DNA of 64,000 nt from Kaistia dalseonensis (lineage in GTDB: Bacteria; Pseudomonadota; Alphaproteobacteria; Rhizobiales; Kaistiaceae), in assembly GCF_030814715.1 (NCBI RefSeq), contig NZ_JAUSVO010000007.1:270525-334524 (forward strand), in the 5' to 3' direction. Positions 1-8,494 of this stretch are shown piece after piece. A program made the translations under genes and the position numbers. Under the pieces are notes generated by a model that was not told the origin of the DNA, ran no database searches, and saw only the letters and a list, made by a program, of their open reading frames with translations. Every line of letters begins with the position of its first letter. Positions within the stretch are counted from its first letter, which is position 1.

Positions 1-717
1 CTCGCAATAGAGCATGAGCGCCAGCAGACCCCGGACCTCCGGCTCTTCGGGCAGCAGCGACTGGATCGCGCGGCCGAGCCAGATCGCCTCCCGCGTCAGG
101 TTGGAGCAGCGTTCGTCGGCGCCGGCGACATCGTCCCAGCCGCTGCCATAGGCCGCGTAGATCGCCTCGAGAACACTGTCGAGGCGGACGGGCAGTTCCG
201 AGGCCTCGGGGACCGCGAAGGGAATGCCCGCATCGCGGATCTTGACCTTGGCGCGCACGAGCCGCTGGCCCATCGCACTCGCCGGAATGAGGAAGGCCGT
301 GGCGATTCGCGCCGCGTCGAGGCCGAGCACGGTCTACAGCATCAACGGGGCGTGGATGGCGGGGTCGATCGCCGGATGGGCGCAGACGAAGAGCAGTTTG
401 AGTCTCTCGTCCGGAAAGCGAGCGCTGGCCAAATCCGTCTCCTCCGCGACCTCGGTCAGCAGCGCGAGCGAGCGTGACAGCAGCGCGTCGCTGGAGGACC
501 GCCGGGCGCGGTCGATCAGGCGTCGGCGCGCGACGGCGAGCAGCCATCCCTCCGGCCGGTCCGGCACGCCCTGGACCGGCCATTGCTCCAGCGCGGCGAG
601 CACGGCATCGCCGAGCGCATCTTCTGCGGCTGCCAGATCGTGATCGCGGGCCGAGAGAATGGCGATGAGACGGCCGAAGCTCTCGCGAACGGATTGCTCG
701 ACCGCCTCTGTTGCCAA
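1..717 (-). pseudogene. RNA polymerase ECF-type sigma factor (DUF6596 type), broken by an in-frame amber codon; 3' end outside the window
   Basis: The minus strand encodes a sigma-70 family protein of the type that carries a C-terminal DUF6596 domain. The region-2-like part (SFGRLIAIL, AAEDALGDA, WPVQGVPDRPEGWLL, RRRLIDRAR) is intact. The frame then hits TAG at 336-334, where relatives have a Gln-type codon (LML-x-TVLGLDA). Past the stop the same frame stays open to position 1 and still reads as the family's C-terminal part (AARIATAFLIPASAMGQRLV, RAKVKIRDAGIPF, AIWLGRAIQ, LLPEEPEVRGLLALMLY). The lesion is therefore one base change, CAG to TAG, not a gradual end. The start is uncertain; TTG at 717 (MATEAVEQ) lies 20 nt after the stop of the upstream YCII gene. 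In this family the YCII protein is the usual operon partner. It could also be a sequencing error or a suppressed stop. Confidence 0.8.
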
Positions 718-736
718 GGTGCTTGCCGCGGCTCGC

Positions 737-1089
737 TCACATCGACGGCAGCGTCGGGCGGACCTCGACGCCGCCGACCGGCGCGCAGGGCGCCTTGGCG
801 GCCCAGGCGAGCGCGGCATCGATATCGTCGACCTCGATCACGAAAAAGCCGGCCAGCTGCTCTTTCGCGCTTGCAAAGGGCCCATCCTGAACCTGGTTCT
901 GCCCGTCTCGAATGCGCAGCGAGGTTCCGGTCTCCGGCGCCAACAGGCCTGCGCCGGAGCGGGCAACGCCGGACGCGCTGATTTCATCGATATAGGCCGC
1001 CAGGCGCCCCAATAGGCCTGCGTCTCGGCGCTGTGGTCGCGCGACGTGAACTGCTGATCGGTTTCATAGAAGAGAAGCGCATATTGCAT
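737..1089 (-). pseudogene. YCII-related (DGPF) domain protein, frameshifted
   Basis: Two overlapping frames together make one YCII/DGPF-domain protein. The first, from ATG at 1089, gives MQYALLFYETDQQF and runs to about QAYWGAWR. The second resumes as AYIDEISASGVARSGAGLL and ends PTLPSM with the stop at 739-737. It carries the family blocks DGPFASAKEQLAGFFVIEV and DDIDAALAWAAKAP. A single missing base around 997-1003 explains the switch. Such proteins (COG3795) are small soluble partners encoded beside DUF6596-type sigma factors, here directly downstream on the same strand. As both members of the pair are damaged, the operon looks decayed rather than hit by one isolated read error, though this cannot be excluded. 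Confidence 0.8.
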
Positions 1090-1213
1090 GATGGTCTCCG
1101 ATGCGTGTTCGGCGCGGACCGCTGCCGGAAGCGGGATTATTCCCTTGCTTCACGACAATGTCGCGGGCGCTCCGACGATTCAGACATCGGCCGCAAGAAA
1201 AATCCTGATGGTG

Positions 1214-2146
1214 TCAGGGAGCCGCGGATTGGCCGGTTGAGGCCAACGGCGGCACGTCCTTGAGATAGGCGGCGATCGCCTGACGGTCCTCGTCGGAGAG
1301 CTTCGCCATGTTCTCCTGCACTTCAACCATCGTCCCGCCGACCGAATCGAAATCGGGCGTGAAGCCGGTCTTCAGGAAGTTGGCGATGTCGTCGGCCGAC
1401 CAGTCGCCGATGCCGCCTTCGCCGGGCGTGATGTTCGGCACGGTTCCCTTGCCACTCGGATCGGGCGCGCCGCCGAGCGCGCGGCTCCGGTCGAGGCCGC
1501 CAAGAGCGGTGCGCGGCGTGTGGCACTCGTTGCAATGGCCCGGCCCTTCGACCAGATAGGCGCCGCGATTGATCTCGTCACTCTTGGACGGCACGGGCTC
1601 GAAGGTCTGTCCGTCGAGATAGAGCAGCTTCCAGAGGCCGATGCCGCGGCGGATCCCGAACGGGAAGGGCAGTTCGTGTGGCTTGTTCGCTGTCGTGACG
1701 GCCGGCAGCGTGTCGAGGAAGGCCTTCAGATCGACGAGATCGGCGATCGTCATGCGCTGGTAGGAGGTATAGGGGAAGGCCGGATAGAGATGCGAGCCGT
1801 CCGGCGCCAGTCCCTGCTTCATCGCATTGACGAAGTCGAGCGTCGACCAGTTGCCGATGCCGTTGGTCTTGTCGGGCGACAGGTTGGGCGCGTGGAAGGT
1901 GCCGAATGGCGAGGCGATCGCGACGCCGCCACCGAGCTTGAGCCGATCCTCGCCCGTCGCGCCAGGGGCCGCATGGCAGGAGGCGCAGCCTCCCGCCCAG
2001 AACAGCGTCTCGCCCTTCGCCGCATCGCCAGGGACGTCCGGCAGCACCGCTGCCGAAAGCGGCTGCGGCCTGGTCAGATACCAGAACGCGCCGCCGCCGA
2101 ATATGGCGATTGCGGCGAGGCCGATGGCGAGACGGCGGACGATCAC
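1214..2146 (-). CDS. Membrane-anchored diheme c-type cytochrome
   Basis: 310 residues. An N-terminal hydrophobic segment (residues ~5-25, LAIGLAAIAIFGGGAFWYL) acts as signal or anchor into the periplasm. There are two heme c attachment motifs, CASCH near residue 54 and CNECH near 205, each starting a cytochrome-c fold, with downstream Met candidates as distal ligands. It resembles the diheme subunits that pass electrons from periplasmic dehydrogenases to the terminal oxidase. No dehydrogenase is encoded next to it. The ATG at 2146 lies 12 nt after the stop of the upstream cytochrome gene on the same strand, so the two are probably co-transcribed and may form an electron-transfer pair. The specific electron donor cannot be told from sequence. 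Confidence 0.85.
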   Translation of the reverse strand: MIVRRLAIGLAAIAIFGGGAFWYLTRPQPLSAAVLPDVPGDAAKGETLFWAGGCASCHAAPGATGEDRLKLGGGVAIASPFGTFHAPNLSPDKTNGIGNWSTLDFVNAMKQGLAPDGSHLYPAFPYTSYQRMTIADLVDLKAFLDTLPAVTTANKPHELPFPFGIRRGIGLWKLLYLDGQTFEPVPSKSDEINRGAYLVEGPGHCNECHTPRTALGGLDRSRALGGAPDPSGKGTVPNITPGEGGIGDWSADDIANFLKTGFTPDFDSVGGTMVEVQENMAKLSDEDRQAIAAYLKDVPPLASTGQSAAP

Positions 2147-2158
2147 GATATCGGCCGA

Positions 2159-2596
2159 TCAGTCGGCGAGCCGGTAGCTCTGGTGGCAGCCCTTGCAATT
2201 GGACCCGACGACCGCGAACGCCGCCTTGAAGGCGTCTGCGCCCGCGCCAGCAGCTGTCGCGGCAGCGGTGGCGTCACTGGCGAGCTTGGCCGCATGGGCC
2301 TCGAAATCCGCCTTGTTCTGCCAGATGGCGGGCGAGGCTCTGCCGTCGGCCTTTTCGGAGCCTTCCGGGAAGAGGGTGGCGAAATTCGTCGCGGCGGCGG
2401 CGACCTTCTCCATCTCGGCCTTCGCGGCGGCGGCATCGAACGTTCCGCCCTGCACAAAAGCGGATGCAGCCTTCATGGAGCGTCCGATCGTCTTCATGTC
2501 CGCCTCGCGCTGCGCGCCGAGATCGGAGGCGGCCATGGCCATTCCCGCAATGCCAAGGGTGAGGGCAAAGCCCGCTACAGCCAGAATGCGACGCAT
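2159..2596 (-). CDS. Class II cytochrome c (cytochrome c'-like)
   Basis: 145 residues with a cleavable signal peptide (residues 1-22, ending AMAAS) and a four-helix-type body. The single CKGCH heme motif sits close to the C-terminus (near residue 137), the arrangement typical of cytochrome c'/c556 rather than class I cytochromes. It should be a periplasmic monoheme protein; relatives carry electrons or bind NO. ATG at 2596 was chosen over longer in-frame starts because a GGAG lies about 10 nt upstream and because the signal peptide begins here (MRRILAVAG). It is the first gene of a two-gene unit with the diheme cytochrome. Confidence 0.85.
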   Translation of the reverse strand: MRRILAVAGFALTLGIAGMAMAASDLGAQREADMKTIGRSMKAASAFVQGGTFDAAAAKAEMEKVAAAATNFATLFPEGSEKADGRASPAIWQNKADFEAHAAKLASDATAAATAAGAGADAFKAAFAVVGSNCKGCHQSYRLAD

Positions 2597-2896
2597 GCGA
2601 AGGAATCTCCGTTGTGGTGTTCGGAACGCGCGCGGACTTTCGCCCGCCGCCTCCCGGCAAGGCAAGTCAGCATCCCTTCCATAACGCAAATATGATGCCG
2701 CCGTGATGACGATCGCGGGTCGATCTTGCCGGACCGTGGGCCGCAGCCGAAACGTCCTCATCTTGATTGTTCATCCCCTGTCGAGAGCGGTTGCCGCCAC
2801 GCGACGAGGTGCCTATGTTGCCTGCGGAACATTCCCGCCGGTGTGCCGTTTCCAATGCGGCACCCACCCCCACGACATCGTCGACAGGAGAGTCCA

Positions 2897-3496
2897 ATGG
2901 CCTTCGAACTTCCCCCGCTTCCCTATGATTACGAGGCGCTCGCGCCCTTCATGTCGAAGGAGACGCTCGAGTACCACCACGACAAGCACCACCAGGCCTA
3001 TGTGACCAACGGCAACAACCTGCTGAAGGACTCGGGCCTCGAGGGCAAGAGCCTAGAAGACGTCGTCAAGGAGAGCTATGGCAAGAATGCCGGCCTCTTC
3101 AACAATGCCGCCCAGCACTACAACCACGTTCTGTTCTGGAACTGGCTGAAGAAGGATGGTGGCGGCAAGTCGCTGCCGGGCAAGCTGCAGACGGCTTTCG
3201 ACGCCGATCTCGGCGGCTACGACAAGTTCAAGGCCGACTTCATCGCCGCCGGCACGACGCAGTTCGGCTCCGGCTGGGCCTGGGTCGCGGTCAAGGATGG
3301 TAAGCTCTCCATCTCCAAGACCCCGAACGGCGAGAACCCGCTGATCCACGGCGCGACCCCGATCCTCGGCGTCGACGTCTGGGAGCACTCCTATTACATC
3401 GACTATCGCAACGCTCGCCCGAAATATCTCGAGGCGTTCGTCGACAGCCTGATCAACTGGGACTACGTCCTCGAGCTCTACGAGAAGGCCGTCTAA
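2897..3496 (+). CDS. sodB: Superoxide dismutase [Fe/Mn]
   Basis: 199 residues, full family length. It converts superoxide to hydrogen peroxide and oxygen in the cytoplasm. The metal-binding and signature blocks are visible: HHDKHHQAYV near the N-terminus (first His ligand), NNAAQHYNHVLFWN (second His), QFGSGWAW, and DVWEHSYYIDY (Asp and His ligands, DxWEHxYY signature). The N-terminal PPLPY motif is typical. ATG at 2897 is preceded by AGGAG at 2886-2890; a longer open frame upstream from 2726 has no SOD-like sequence. The gene stands alone and is followed by a strong hairpin. Iron versus manganese use cannot be decided with certainty; the iron form is most usual in this order. Confidence 0.95.
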   Translation: MAFELPPLPYDYEALAPFMSKETLEYHHDKHHQAYVTNGNNLLKDSGLEGKSLEDVVKESYGKNAGLFNNAAQHYNHVLFWNWLKKDGGGKSLPGKLQTAFDADLGGYDKFKADFIAAGTTQFGSGWAWVAVKDGKLSISKTPNGENPLIHGATPILGVDVWEHSYYIDYRNARPKYLEAFVDSLINWDYVLELYEKAV

Positions 3497-3519
3497 GGCC
3501 TGATCGCGCTTGCGATTTT

Positions 3520-3543
3520 CCCTCCCCCGTGCGCGGGGGAGGG
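3520..3543 (+). terminator. GC-rich hairpin after sodB
   Basis: A perfect 10-bp inverted repeat (CCCTCCCCCG ... CGGGGGAGGG) with a 4-nt loop begins 23 nt after the sodB stop. It has no T-run. The same C5/G5 palindrome style recurs around the phage-like genes near the right end (58.6-63.9 kb), so it may be a dispersed palindromic repeat that also serves as a transcript end. Confidence 0.6.
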
Positions 3544-3571
3544 TCCATGACTTATCTCAGCGAGAGCGTCG

Positions 3572-4243
3572 ATGATCAGGGCCGTGCTTTTTGACCTCGA
3601 CGAGACGCTGATCGACCGGGCGCCTGCCATTCGCGCCTTCGTGGCCGACCAATATCACCGCTGCGCCGATATCCTGTCCGCCATCCCGTCCGAGCGCTAC
3701 CAGCAGGAATTTCTCGAGGTCGAGCAGTTCGGGCGCGTCGCCAAGAAGATCGTCTATCCCGAACTCGCGGCAAGGCTCGGCCTTGGCGACGAAGCGGCGG
3801 CGGAATTGCTGCAGGATTACACCGTCCATTATCCGCGCTATGCGACGCTGCGCCCCGAGGCGCGGCCGACGCTCGACCGCCTGAGATCGATGGAGATGAG
3901 CCTCGGCATCGTCACCAATGGCGTGGCCGAGGTGCAGTTCGGCAAGATCGACGCGCTCAATCTGCGAACCTATTTCAGGACGATCCTCGTCTCCGCCGTC
4001 GAGGGCGTGAGCAAGCCCGATCCGGTGATCTTTCAGCGTGCGGCCGAACGCCTCGACCTGCTGCAGGGTGAATGCCTCTTCATCGGTGACAATCCGCTCG
4101 TCGATGTCGTCGCGGCCGAAGCGTCGGGCATGTCGGCGGCCTGGCTCGCCAATACCGAATCGCCCTGGCCGTCCGATGTGCCGGAACCGCGCCACAGGCT
4201 CTCGACGCTGGCCGATATCATCCCGCTGCTGGACAGGCGCTGA
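3572..4243 (+). CDS. HAD-superfamily hydrolase (phosphatase-like)
   Basis: 223 residues, cytoplasmic. All HAD motifs are present: motif I FDLDETL with the nucleophile and acid Asp at residues 8 and 10, motif II IVTNG, motif III Lys in SKPDPVIF, and motif IV GDNPLVDVVAA. An alpha-helical cap lies between motifs I and II, as in class I HAD phosphatases. The substrate is unknown; relatives act on small phosphorylated metabolites such as 2-phosphoglycolate or pyrimidine nucleotides. It lies downstream of sodB but behind a hairpin, so it is likely a separate unit. Confidence 0.85.
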   Translation: MIRAVLFDLDETLIDRAPAIRAFVADQYHRCADILSAIPSERYQQEFLEVEQFGRVAKKIVYPELAARLGLGDEAAAELLQDYTVHYPRYATLRPEARPTLDRLRSMEMSLGIVTNGVAEVQFGKIDALNLRTYFRTILVSAVEGVSKPDPVIFQRAAERLDLLQGECLFIGDNPLVDVVAAEASGMSAAWLANTESPWPSDVPEPRHRLSTLADIIPLLDRR

Positions 4244-4275
4244 CAGGCGCTCGCCGCGGTCACATCGTTGGACCT

Positions 4276-4327
4276 GTAGCGTTTCCCGCACGCGAGCCAG
4301 TTTCCACTCCGCTTGGAAACGCTCTAC
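4276..4327. repeat. Inverted repeat between convergent genes
   Basis: GTAGCGTTTCC at 4276-4286 pairs with GGAAACGCTCTAC at 4315-4327, with an internal GTTTCC/GGAAAC echo. It lies between the HAD gene and the convergent gene at 4324-4668 and overlaps the stop codon of the latter. It may work as a bidirectional terminator. Similar GCGTTTCC...GGAAACGC elements are scattered in Hyphomicrobiales genomes, so it may be a dispersed repeat. Confidence 0.5.
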
Positions 4328-4668
4328 GATTTGCTGGGCAGGCCCTGCTTGCAGAAGGTGAAGTCCATCAGTCGCGGCCAGTCCGACTGCGAATTATAGA
4401 GCCAGCTCTTGCATTCCTTGTAGGTCTTGAAGCAACCGATGCCCCAGGCATGCCAGAGGCCGCGATCCCACGGATCGGGCTTGTAGCCGGAGAACTGCGA
4501 ATACCAGATCTTCTTCGGCCCGATCGTCTTGGAAAGCGCCTTGCAGTCGCCGCGCGAAAGGTTGTCGCCACCATACATGCCGAAGAACTGCGCCTGTGCG
4601 GGCACCGGCAGGACGGCCGAGACCGCAAGGGCAGCGGCGAGAGCTAAAGCAGCCTGGTGTTTCGACAT
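4324..4668 (-). CDS. Small secreted cysteine-containing protein of unknown function
   Basis: 114 residues. A signal peptide (residues 1-27, ending AQA) is followed by a compact mature part rich in aromatic residues and with four cysteines (DCKAL, GCFKTYKECKSW, FCKQG), which suggests two disulfides in the periplasm. I do not recognise a named family. The ATG at 4668 is preferred over the ATG two codons upstream, because GGGAGA at 4675-4680 is then 6 nt away, whereas it would touch the upstream start. The gene is monocistronic, between convergent and co-directional neighbours. Confidence 0.7.
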   Translation of the reverse strand: MSKHQAALALAAALAVSAVLPVPAQAQFFGMYGGDNLSRGDCKALSKTIGPKKIWYSQFSGYKPDPWDRGLWHAWGIGCFKTYKECKSWLYNSQSDWPRLMDFTFCKQGLPSKS

Positions 4669-4770
4669 GGTCATTCTCCCTGCAGACCGTGGCGTTATAG
4701 TCTATCCGACTGCGGATCCTACCGGGATCCGCAGTCGCGCCGCATGATGCAGATCAGATCTTGATGAAGA

Positions 4771-6843
4771 TCAGACTTTGCCGGTGACCTTCAGCGCGAA
4801 GGCTGTGGAGAAGGCTGTCTCCTTCAGCCGGTCGAAGCGGCCGGCGGCGCCGCCATGGCCGGCTTCCATATTGGTCTTGAGCAGCAGAGCCGCGTCGCCC
4901 TGCTTCTTCTCGCGCAGCTTCGCGACCCATTTGGCGGGTTCCCAATAGGTGACGCGCGGATCGGTCAGCCCGCCAATGGCGAGGATCGGCGGATAGGCCT
5001 TCGCCTCGACATTGTCATAGGGCGAATAGCTCAGAATGGTCTGGAAATCCGCCGCGCTTTCGATCGGATTGCCCCATTCGGGCCATTCCGGCGGGGTCAA
5101 GGGCAGCGTGTCGTCGAGCATGGTGTTGAGCACGTCGACGAAGGGCACCTCGGCAATGATGCCGCCGAAAAGCTCGGGTGCCATATTGGCGACCGCGCCC
5201 ATCAGCATGCCGCCGGCCGAGCCGCCCCAGCCGACGATCCGCCCGCGCGCGGTGAAGCCTTCCTCCGCCAGATATTCGCCGGCCGCAATGAAGTCCTTGA
5301 AGGTGTTGGCCTTCTTTTCACGACGGCCATCGGCGTACCAGCGGAAGCCCTTGTCCTTGCCGCCGCGAATATGGGCGATCGCATAGACGAAGCCGCGATC
5401 GACCAGCGATAGCCGCGTGGTGCTGAACGAGGCGGGGATGGTGATGCCGTAGGAGCCGTAACCATAGAGCAGCAGCGGCGCGGAGCCGTCGAGCTTGGTA
5501 TCCTTGCGGTAGAGGATCGAAACCGGAACGGTCTCGCCATCGGCCGTGGGCGCGAAGACGCGGCGCGTCACATAGGCGTCCGGATCATGGCCGGAGGGGA
5601 TTTCCTCTTCCTTGCGCAGCACGCGCGTCCGCGTCGCGACGTCGTAATCATAGACGCGCGTCGGCGTCGTCATCGACGAATAGGAAAAGCGGATGCTGGT
5701 CGTGTCGAACTCGTAGCCGCCGCCGAGGCCGAGCGAATAGGCCTCCTCGTCAAAGGCGATCTCGTGCTCGGCGCCCGAGGCGAGGTCGCGGATCACGATG
5801 CGCGGCAGGCCGCCGGAGCGCTCCAGGCGAACCATGAAGTCCTGGTAGACCGTCATGTCGAGGATCAGCGTGCCGGGCTTGTGCGGCACCAGATCGGTCC
5901 AGTTCTCGCGGCCCGGCGCTGCCACCGGCGCCGTGACGATCTTGAAGTCCTCGGCGCCGTCGGCGTTGGTCAGGATGTAGAGCGTGTCGCCCTTGTGATC
6001 GACGGAATATTCGAGGCCGGTCTCGCGCGGCGCGATCAGGCGGAGCGCGCCGGTGGGGTCCTGAGCGTCGAGCAGCCGCACCTCGGAGGTCTCGTGGTCG
6101 TGGCTGTCGACCAAAATATAGCGGGCCGACTGCGTCTCGCCGACGCCGAGGAAGAAGCCGGGATCAGTCTCCTCATAGACCAGCACGTCGTCCGCCTTTG
6201 GTGTGCCGACGACATGGCGATAGACGCGGCAGGGGCGATGGTTGTCGTCGAGCACGGTGTAGAACAGCGTCTTGCTGTCCGCCGCCCAGCTGCCACCGCC
6301 CGTCGTGCCCTCGATGATGTCGGCAAGATCGGTGCCGCTCTCGATGTCGCGCACATGAAGCGTGTAATTCTCCGAGCCCTTGTCGTCATAGGCATAGGCG
6401 AGCAGCTTGTGGTCGGGGCTGTGATCGGCGCCGCCGAGGCGGAAATAGGCCCGGCCTTCGGCGAGCTTGTTGGCGTCGATCATGATCGTCTCGGCGCCGC
6501 CCTCGCGCGGCGTGCGCACGATCAGCGGCTGCTCGGCGCCTTCCGTGAAGCGCGTGGCGTAGGCGAAGGGGCCATCGGGGGCGGGAACGGAGGAATCGTC
6601 CTCCTTGATACGGGCGCGCATCTCGACGAACAGGGCCGCCTGCAGCACTTCCGTATCGGCCATCTCGGCGGCGGTGTAGTCGTTCTCGGCGTCGAGATGA
6701 GCGCGGATATCGGGGGCGAGCACGGACGGATCGCGCATCACCTCCTGCCAGTTATCGGCGCGCAGCCAGGCATAGTCGTCGGTGATCGTCACGCCGTGAT
6801 GGGTCGAGGTCACGGGGCGCTTGGCGGCATTGGGCGGATTCAC
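4771..6843 (-). CDS. ptrB: Oligopeptidase B (S9A prolyl oligopeptidase family)
   Basis: 690 residues, usual family length. It is a cytoplasmic serine peptidase that cuts short peptides, typically after Lys or Arg. The N-terminal half forms the beta-propeller (starts DDYAWLR, DNWQEVM). The C-terminal catalytic alpha/beta-hydrolase domain shows GYGSYG, the nucleophile in GGSAGGMLMG (about residue 540), a DPRV block with the catalytic Asp region, and the His in GHGG. GTG at 6843 (VNPPNAAKRPV) is preferred, as homologous sequence starts there and a GGAG lies about 11 nt upstream; an open extension to 6897 looks non-coding. The gene stands alone. Confidence 0.9.
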   Translation of the reverse strand: MNPPNAAKRPVTSTHHGVTITDDYAWLRADNWQEVMRDPSVLAPDIRAHLDAENDYTAAEMADTEVLQAALFVEMRARIKEDDSSVPAPDGPFAYATRFTEGAEQPLIVRTPREGGAETIMIDANKLAEGRAYFRLGGADHSPDHKLLAYAYDDKGSENYTLHVRDIESGTDLADIIEGTTGGGSWAADSKTLFYTVLDDNHRPCRVYRHVVGTPKADDVLVYEETDPGFFLGVGETQSARYILVDSHDHETSEVRLLDAQDPTGALRLIAPRETGLEYSVDHKGDTLYILTNADGAEDFKIVTAPVAAPGRENWTDLVPHKPGTLILDMTVYQDFMVRLERSGGLPRIVIRDLASGAEHEIAFDEEAYSLGLGGGYEFDTTSIRFSYSSMTTPTRVYDYDVATRTRVLRKEEEIPSGHDPDAYVTRRVFAPTADGETVPVSILYRKDTKLDGSAPLLLYGYGSYGITIPASFSTTRLSLVDRGFVYAIAHIRGGKDKGFRWYADGRREKKANTFKDFIAAGEYLAEEGFTARGRIVGWGGSAGGMLMGAVANMAPELFGGIIAEVPFVDVLNTMLDDTLPLTPPEWPEWGNPIESAADFQTILSYSPYDNVEAKAYPPILAIGGLTDPRVTYWEPAKWVAKLREKKQGDAALLLKTNMEAGHGGAAGRFDRLKETAFSTAFALKVTGKV

Positions 6844-7053
6844 GAGGCAATGAGCTCCAGAGGGAAGGGTCGGTTGCGACAGAGATAGTGGGAGCACGCC
6901 GTTCCCACAATCGACCGTTCCCGCTTTCGCGCAGTCATTGGGCCGCGCCGAGTAGCCGGATGCATCTTTGCGTAGCCGGACGGGCGACCGGCGCTGAACG
7001 CGCGGCCGCCTGCCGGCGATCCCGCGACCTCGTCTATGGGCCGGGAGATCGCG

Positions 7054-7431
7054 CTACATGCTCTTGGCCAGGTGCCAGACGCCGCCGACACCGTCGCCAG
7101 TGATATCGCCGGGCTTCTTGTCCTTGATGAAGGTGTAGAGCGGGGCGCCGTCATAGGCCCACATCTCCTTGCCGTCCTTGCGCTTGACCAGCGTCCAGCT
7201 GCCCTCGGCCTTGGCGCCCTTGCCGGCGAGGAAGGGCGGCCAGTTCACCGCGCATTTGTCGTAGCAGTTCGAGACGTCCTTGCCGTCCTGGTCGAAGGTG
7301 TAGAGCGTCATGCCCTTGGCATCGGCGAACACCTTGCCTGCGGACGTGTCCACGGTCTTGGCCGGCTCGGCCGCGAAGGCCGGGGCCACCGCGAGGCCAA
7401 GCAGAACCAGCGAAATTCCAAGCGCTTTCAT
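7054..7431 (-). CDS. Secreted COG4315-type repeat protein (predicted lipoprotein family, DUF-type)
   Basis: 125 residues with a clear signal peptide (MKALGISLVLLGLAVAPAFA). The mature part has two copies of the family motif: GMTLYTFDQDG followed by CYDKCAVNWPP, and a second APLYTFIKDK, with GDITGDGVGGVWH at the end. These short beta-hairpin repeats define the COG4315 secreted family; function is unknown. ATG at 7431 is supported by GGAGC 6 nt upstream. It is divergent from the Mrp operon. Confidence 0.85.
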   Translation of the reverse strand: MKALGISLVLLGLAVAPAFAAEPAKTVDTSAGKVFADAKGMTLYTFDQDGKDVSNCYDKCAVNWPPFLAGKGAKAEGSWTLVKRKDGKEMWAYDGAPLYTFIKDKKPGDITGDGVGGVWHLAKSM

Positions 7432-7739
7432 GGCAAGCTCCATTTCGATGCGATTGCAGCCGGTCGGCTGACCGGGCAATCACAAGAACAGATAGAGCGG
7501 CGCTTTTATTCATCCATGCCGCGCCTTTTGTTGCCGCCAATATCCGCAGCGAGTCCCGCCACAATATCGACTCGCGCCGCGACGGAATGTGGCGTGTCGC
7601 GCGTTAGGAACACGTCGTTATCCTGCTGCGTCAGTCGTTCCCGTCTTGGGTTAGTCGTTCCGACGTGCTTCTGTTGACCGTCGGATCGAATCGCCATGTG
7701 CGCTCTGTCCGCATTGCCCGATCAAAAGGGATGAACTGT
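7432..7739. promoter_or_regulatory. Divergent intergenic region upstream of the antiporter operon
   Basis: About 300 nt without a convincing gene, between the COG4315-type gene (minus) and the first antiporter gene (plus). It must hold both promoters. A short direct repeat around CAGTCGTTCC and TAGTCGTTCC (about 7631-7660) lies about 85 nt before the antiporter start. I see no riboswitch-like fold that I can name. Confidence 0.4.
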
Positions 7740-8225
7740 ATGGCGCGTATGGCCAGCCTGGGATTGTTCTTGTTCGTGTTCTGGCTGCTCCTTTCGGGGC
7801 ATTATACGGTGTGGCTGATCGGGGCTGGTTTGATTGTCTCGGCACTGCTTGCCGTGGGCGCTCATTTTCTGGGTCTCGCCGACGAGGAGGGCCATCCCGT
7901 CAACCGGCTCGGCGCGGGGCTCGCCTATTGGCCTTGGCTCGCCGTTGAGATCATCAAGTCGTCGGTCGACGTCGCCCGCATCATCCTCAATCCGAAGCTG
8001 CCGATCGCCCCGGAAATGTTCGAGACAAAAGTCGGTCCGCGCACGCCCGTCGGCGTCGCGACCTATGCGAACTCGATCACGCTGACCCCCGGCACCATCA
8101 CGGTCGAGGTCGACCGCGAGCGCGACACGTTCCTGGTCCATGCGTTGACCCGTGCCGGTGCTGATGGTGTCAGGGGCGGCGAGATGGATCGCCGCGTCAC
8201 GCGCTTCGAGGGGCGCGCCGCATGA
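7740..8225 (+). CDS. mrpE: Mrp/Mnh antiporter subunit E
   Basis: 161 residues; first gene of the antiporter operon. MrpE is a small inner-membrane subunit of the multisubunit Na+(K+)/H+ antiporter. Two or three N-terminal membrane segments (LGLFLFVFWLLLS, YTVWLIGAGLIVSALL, then LAYWPWLAVEIIKSS) are followed by the family blocks YANSITLTPGTITVEVD and FLVHAL. The ATG at 7740 has AAAAGGG 9 nt upstream; the ATG at 7731 would touch that site. The stop overlaps the start of mrpF (ATGA), so translation is coupled. Confidence 0.92.
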   Translation: MARMASLGLFLFVFWLLLSGHYTVWLIGAGLIVSALLAVGAHFLGLADEEGHPVNRLGAGLAYWPWLAVEIIKSSVDVARIILNPKLPIAPEMFETKVGPRTPVGVATYANSITLTPGTITVEVDRERDTFLVHALTRAGADGVRGGEMDRRVTRFEGRAA

Positions 8226-8494
8226 TGCTCGCCGCGGTACTGGCAGCCGTCCTCGTGGCGATGGCGCTGATGGTCGCGCGCGCATTGCGCGGCCCGACCA
8301 CCTTCGATCGTCTGCTGGCGGCGAATTCGATCGGCAATGGCGCGATCCTCGTGCTGGCCCTGTTCGGCTTCCTGACCGAGCGGCCCGAATTTCTCGATCT
8401 CGGCCTGACCTATGCGCTGCTGAACTTCGTCGGCACCTTCGCCGTCCTGAAGTTTTTCCGCCAAGGCTCGCTCGGCGCGGAGGCGGAGGAATGA
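8222..8494 (+). CDS. mrpF: Mrp/Mnh antiporter subunit F
   Basis: 90 residues, three membrane segments, normal MrpF size. Family features are the RALRGPTTFDRLLAANSIGN loop after segment 1 and the LTYALLNFVGTFAVLKF segment near the end. It starts on the ATGA overlap with mrpE and ends on an overlap with the next gene, so it is part of one coupled operon. Confidence 0.92.
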   Translation: MMLAAVLAAVLVAMALMVARALRGPTTFDRLLAANSIGNGAILVLALFGFLTERPEFLDLGLTYALLNFVGTFAVLKFFRQGSLGAEAEE

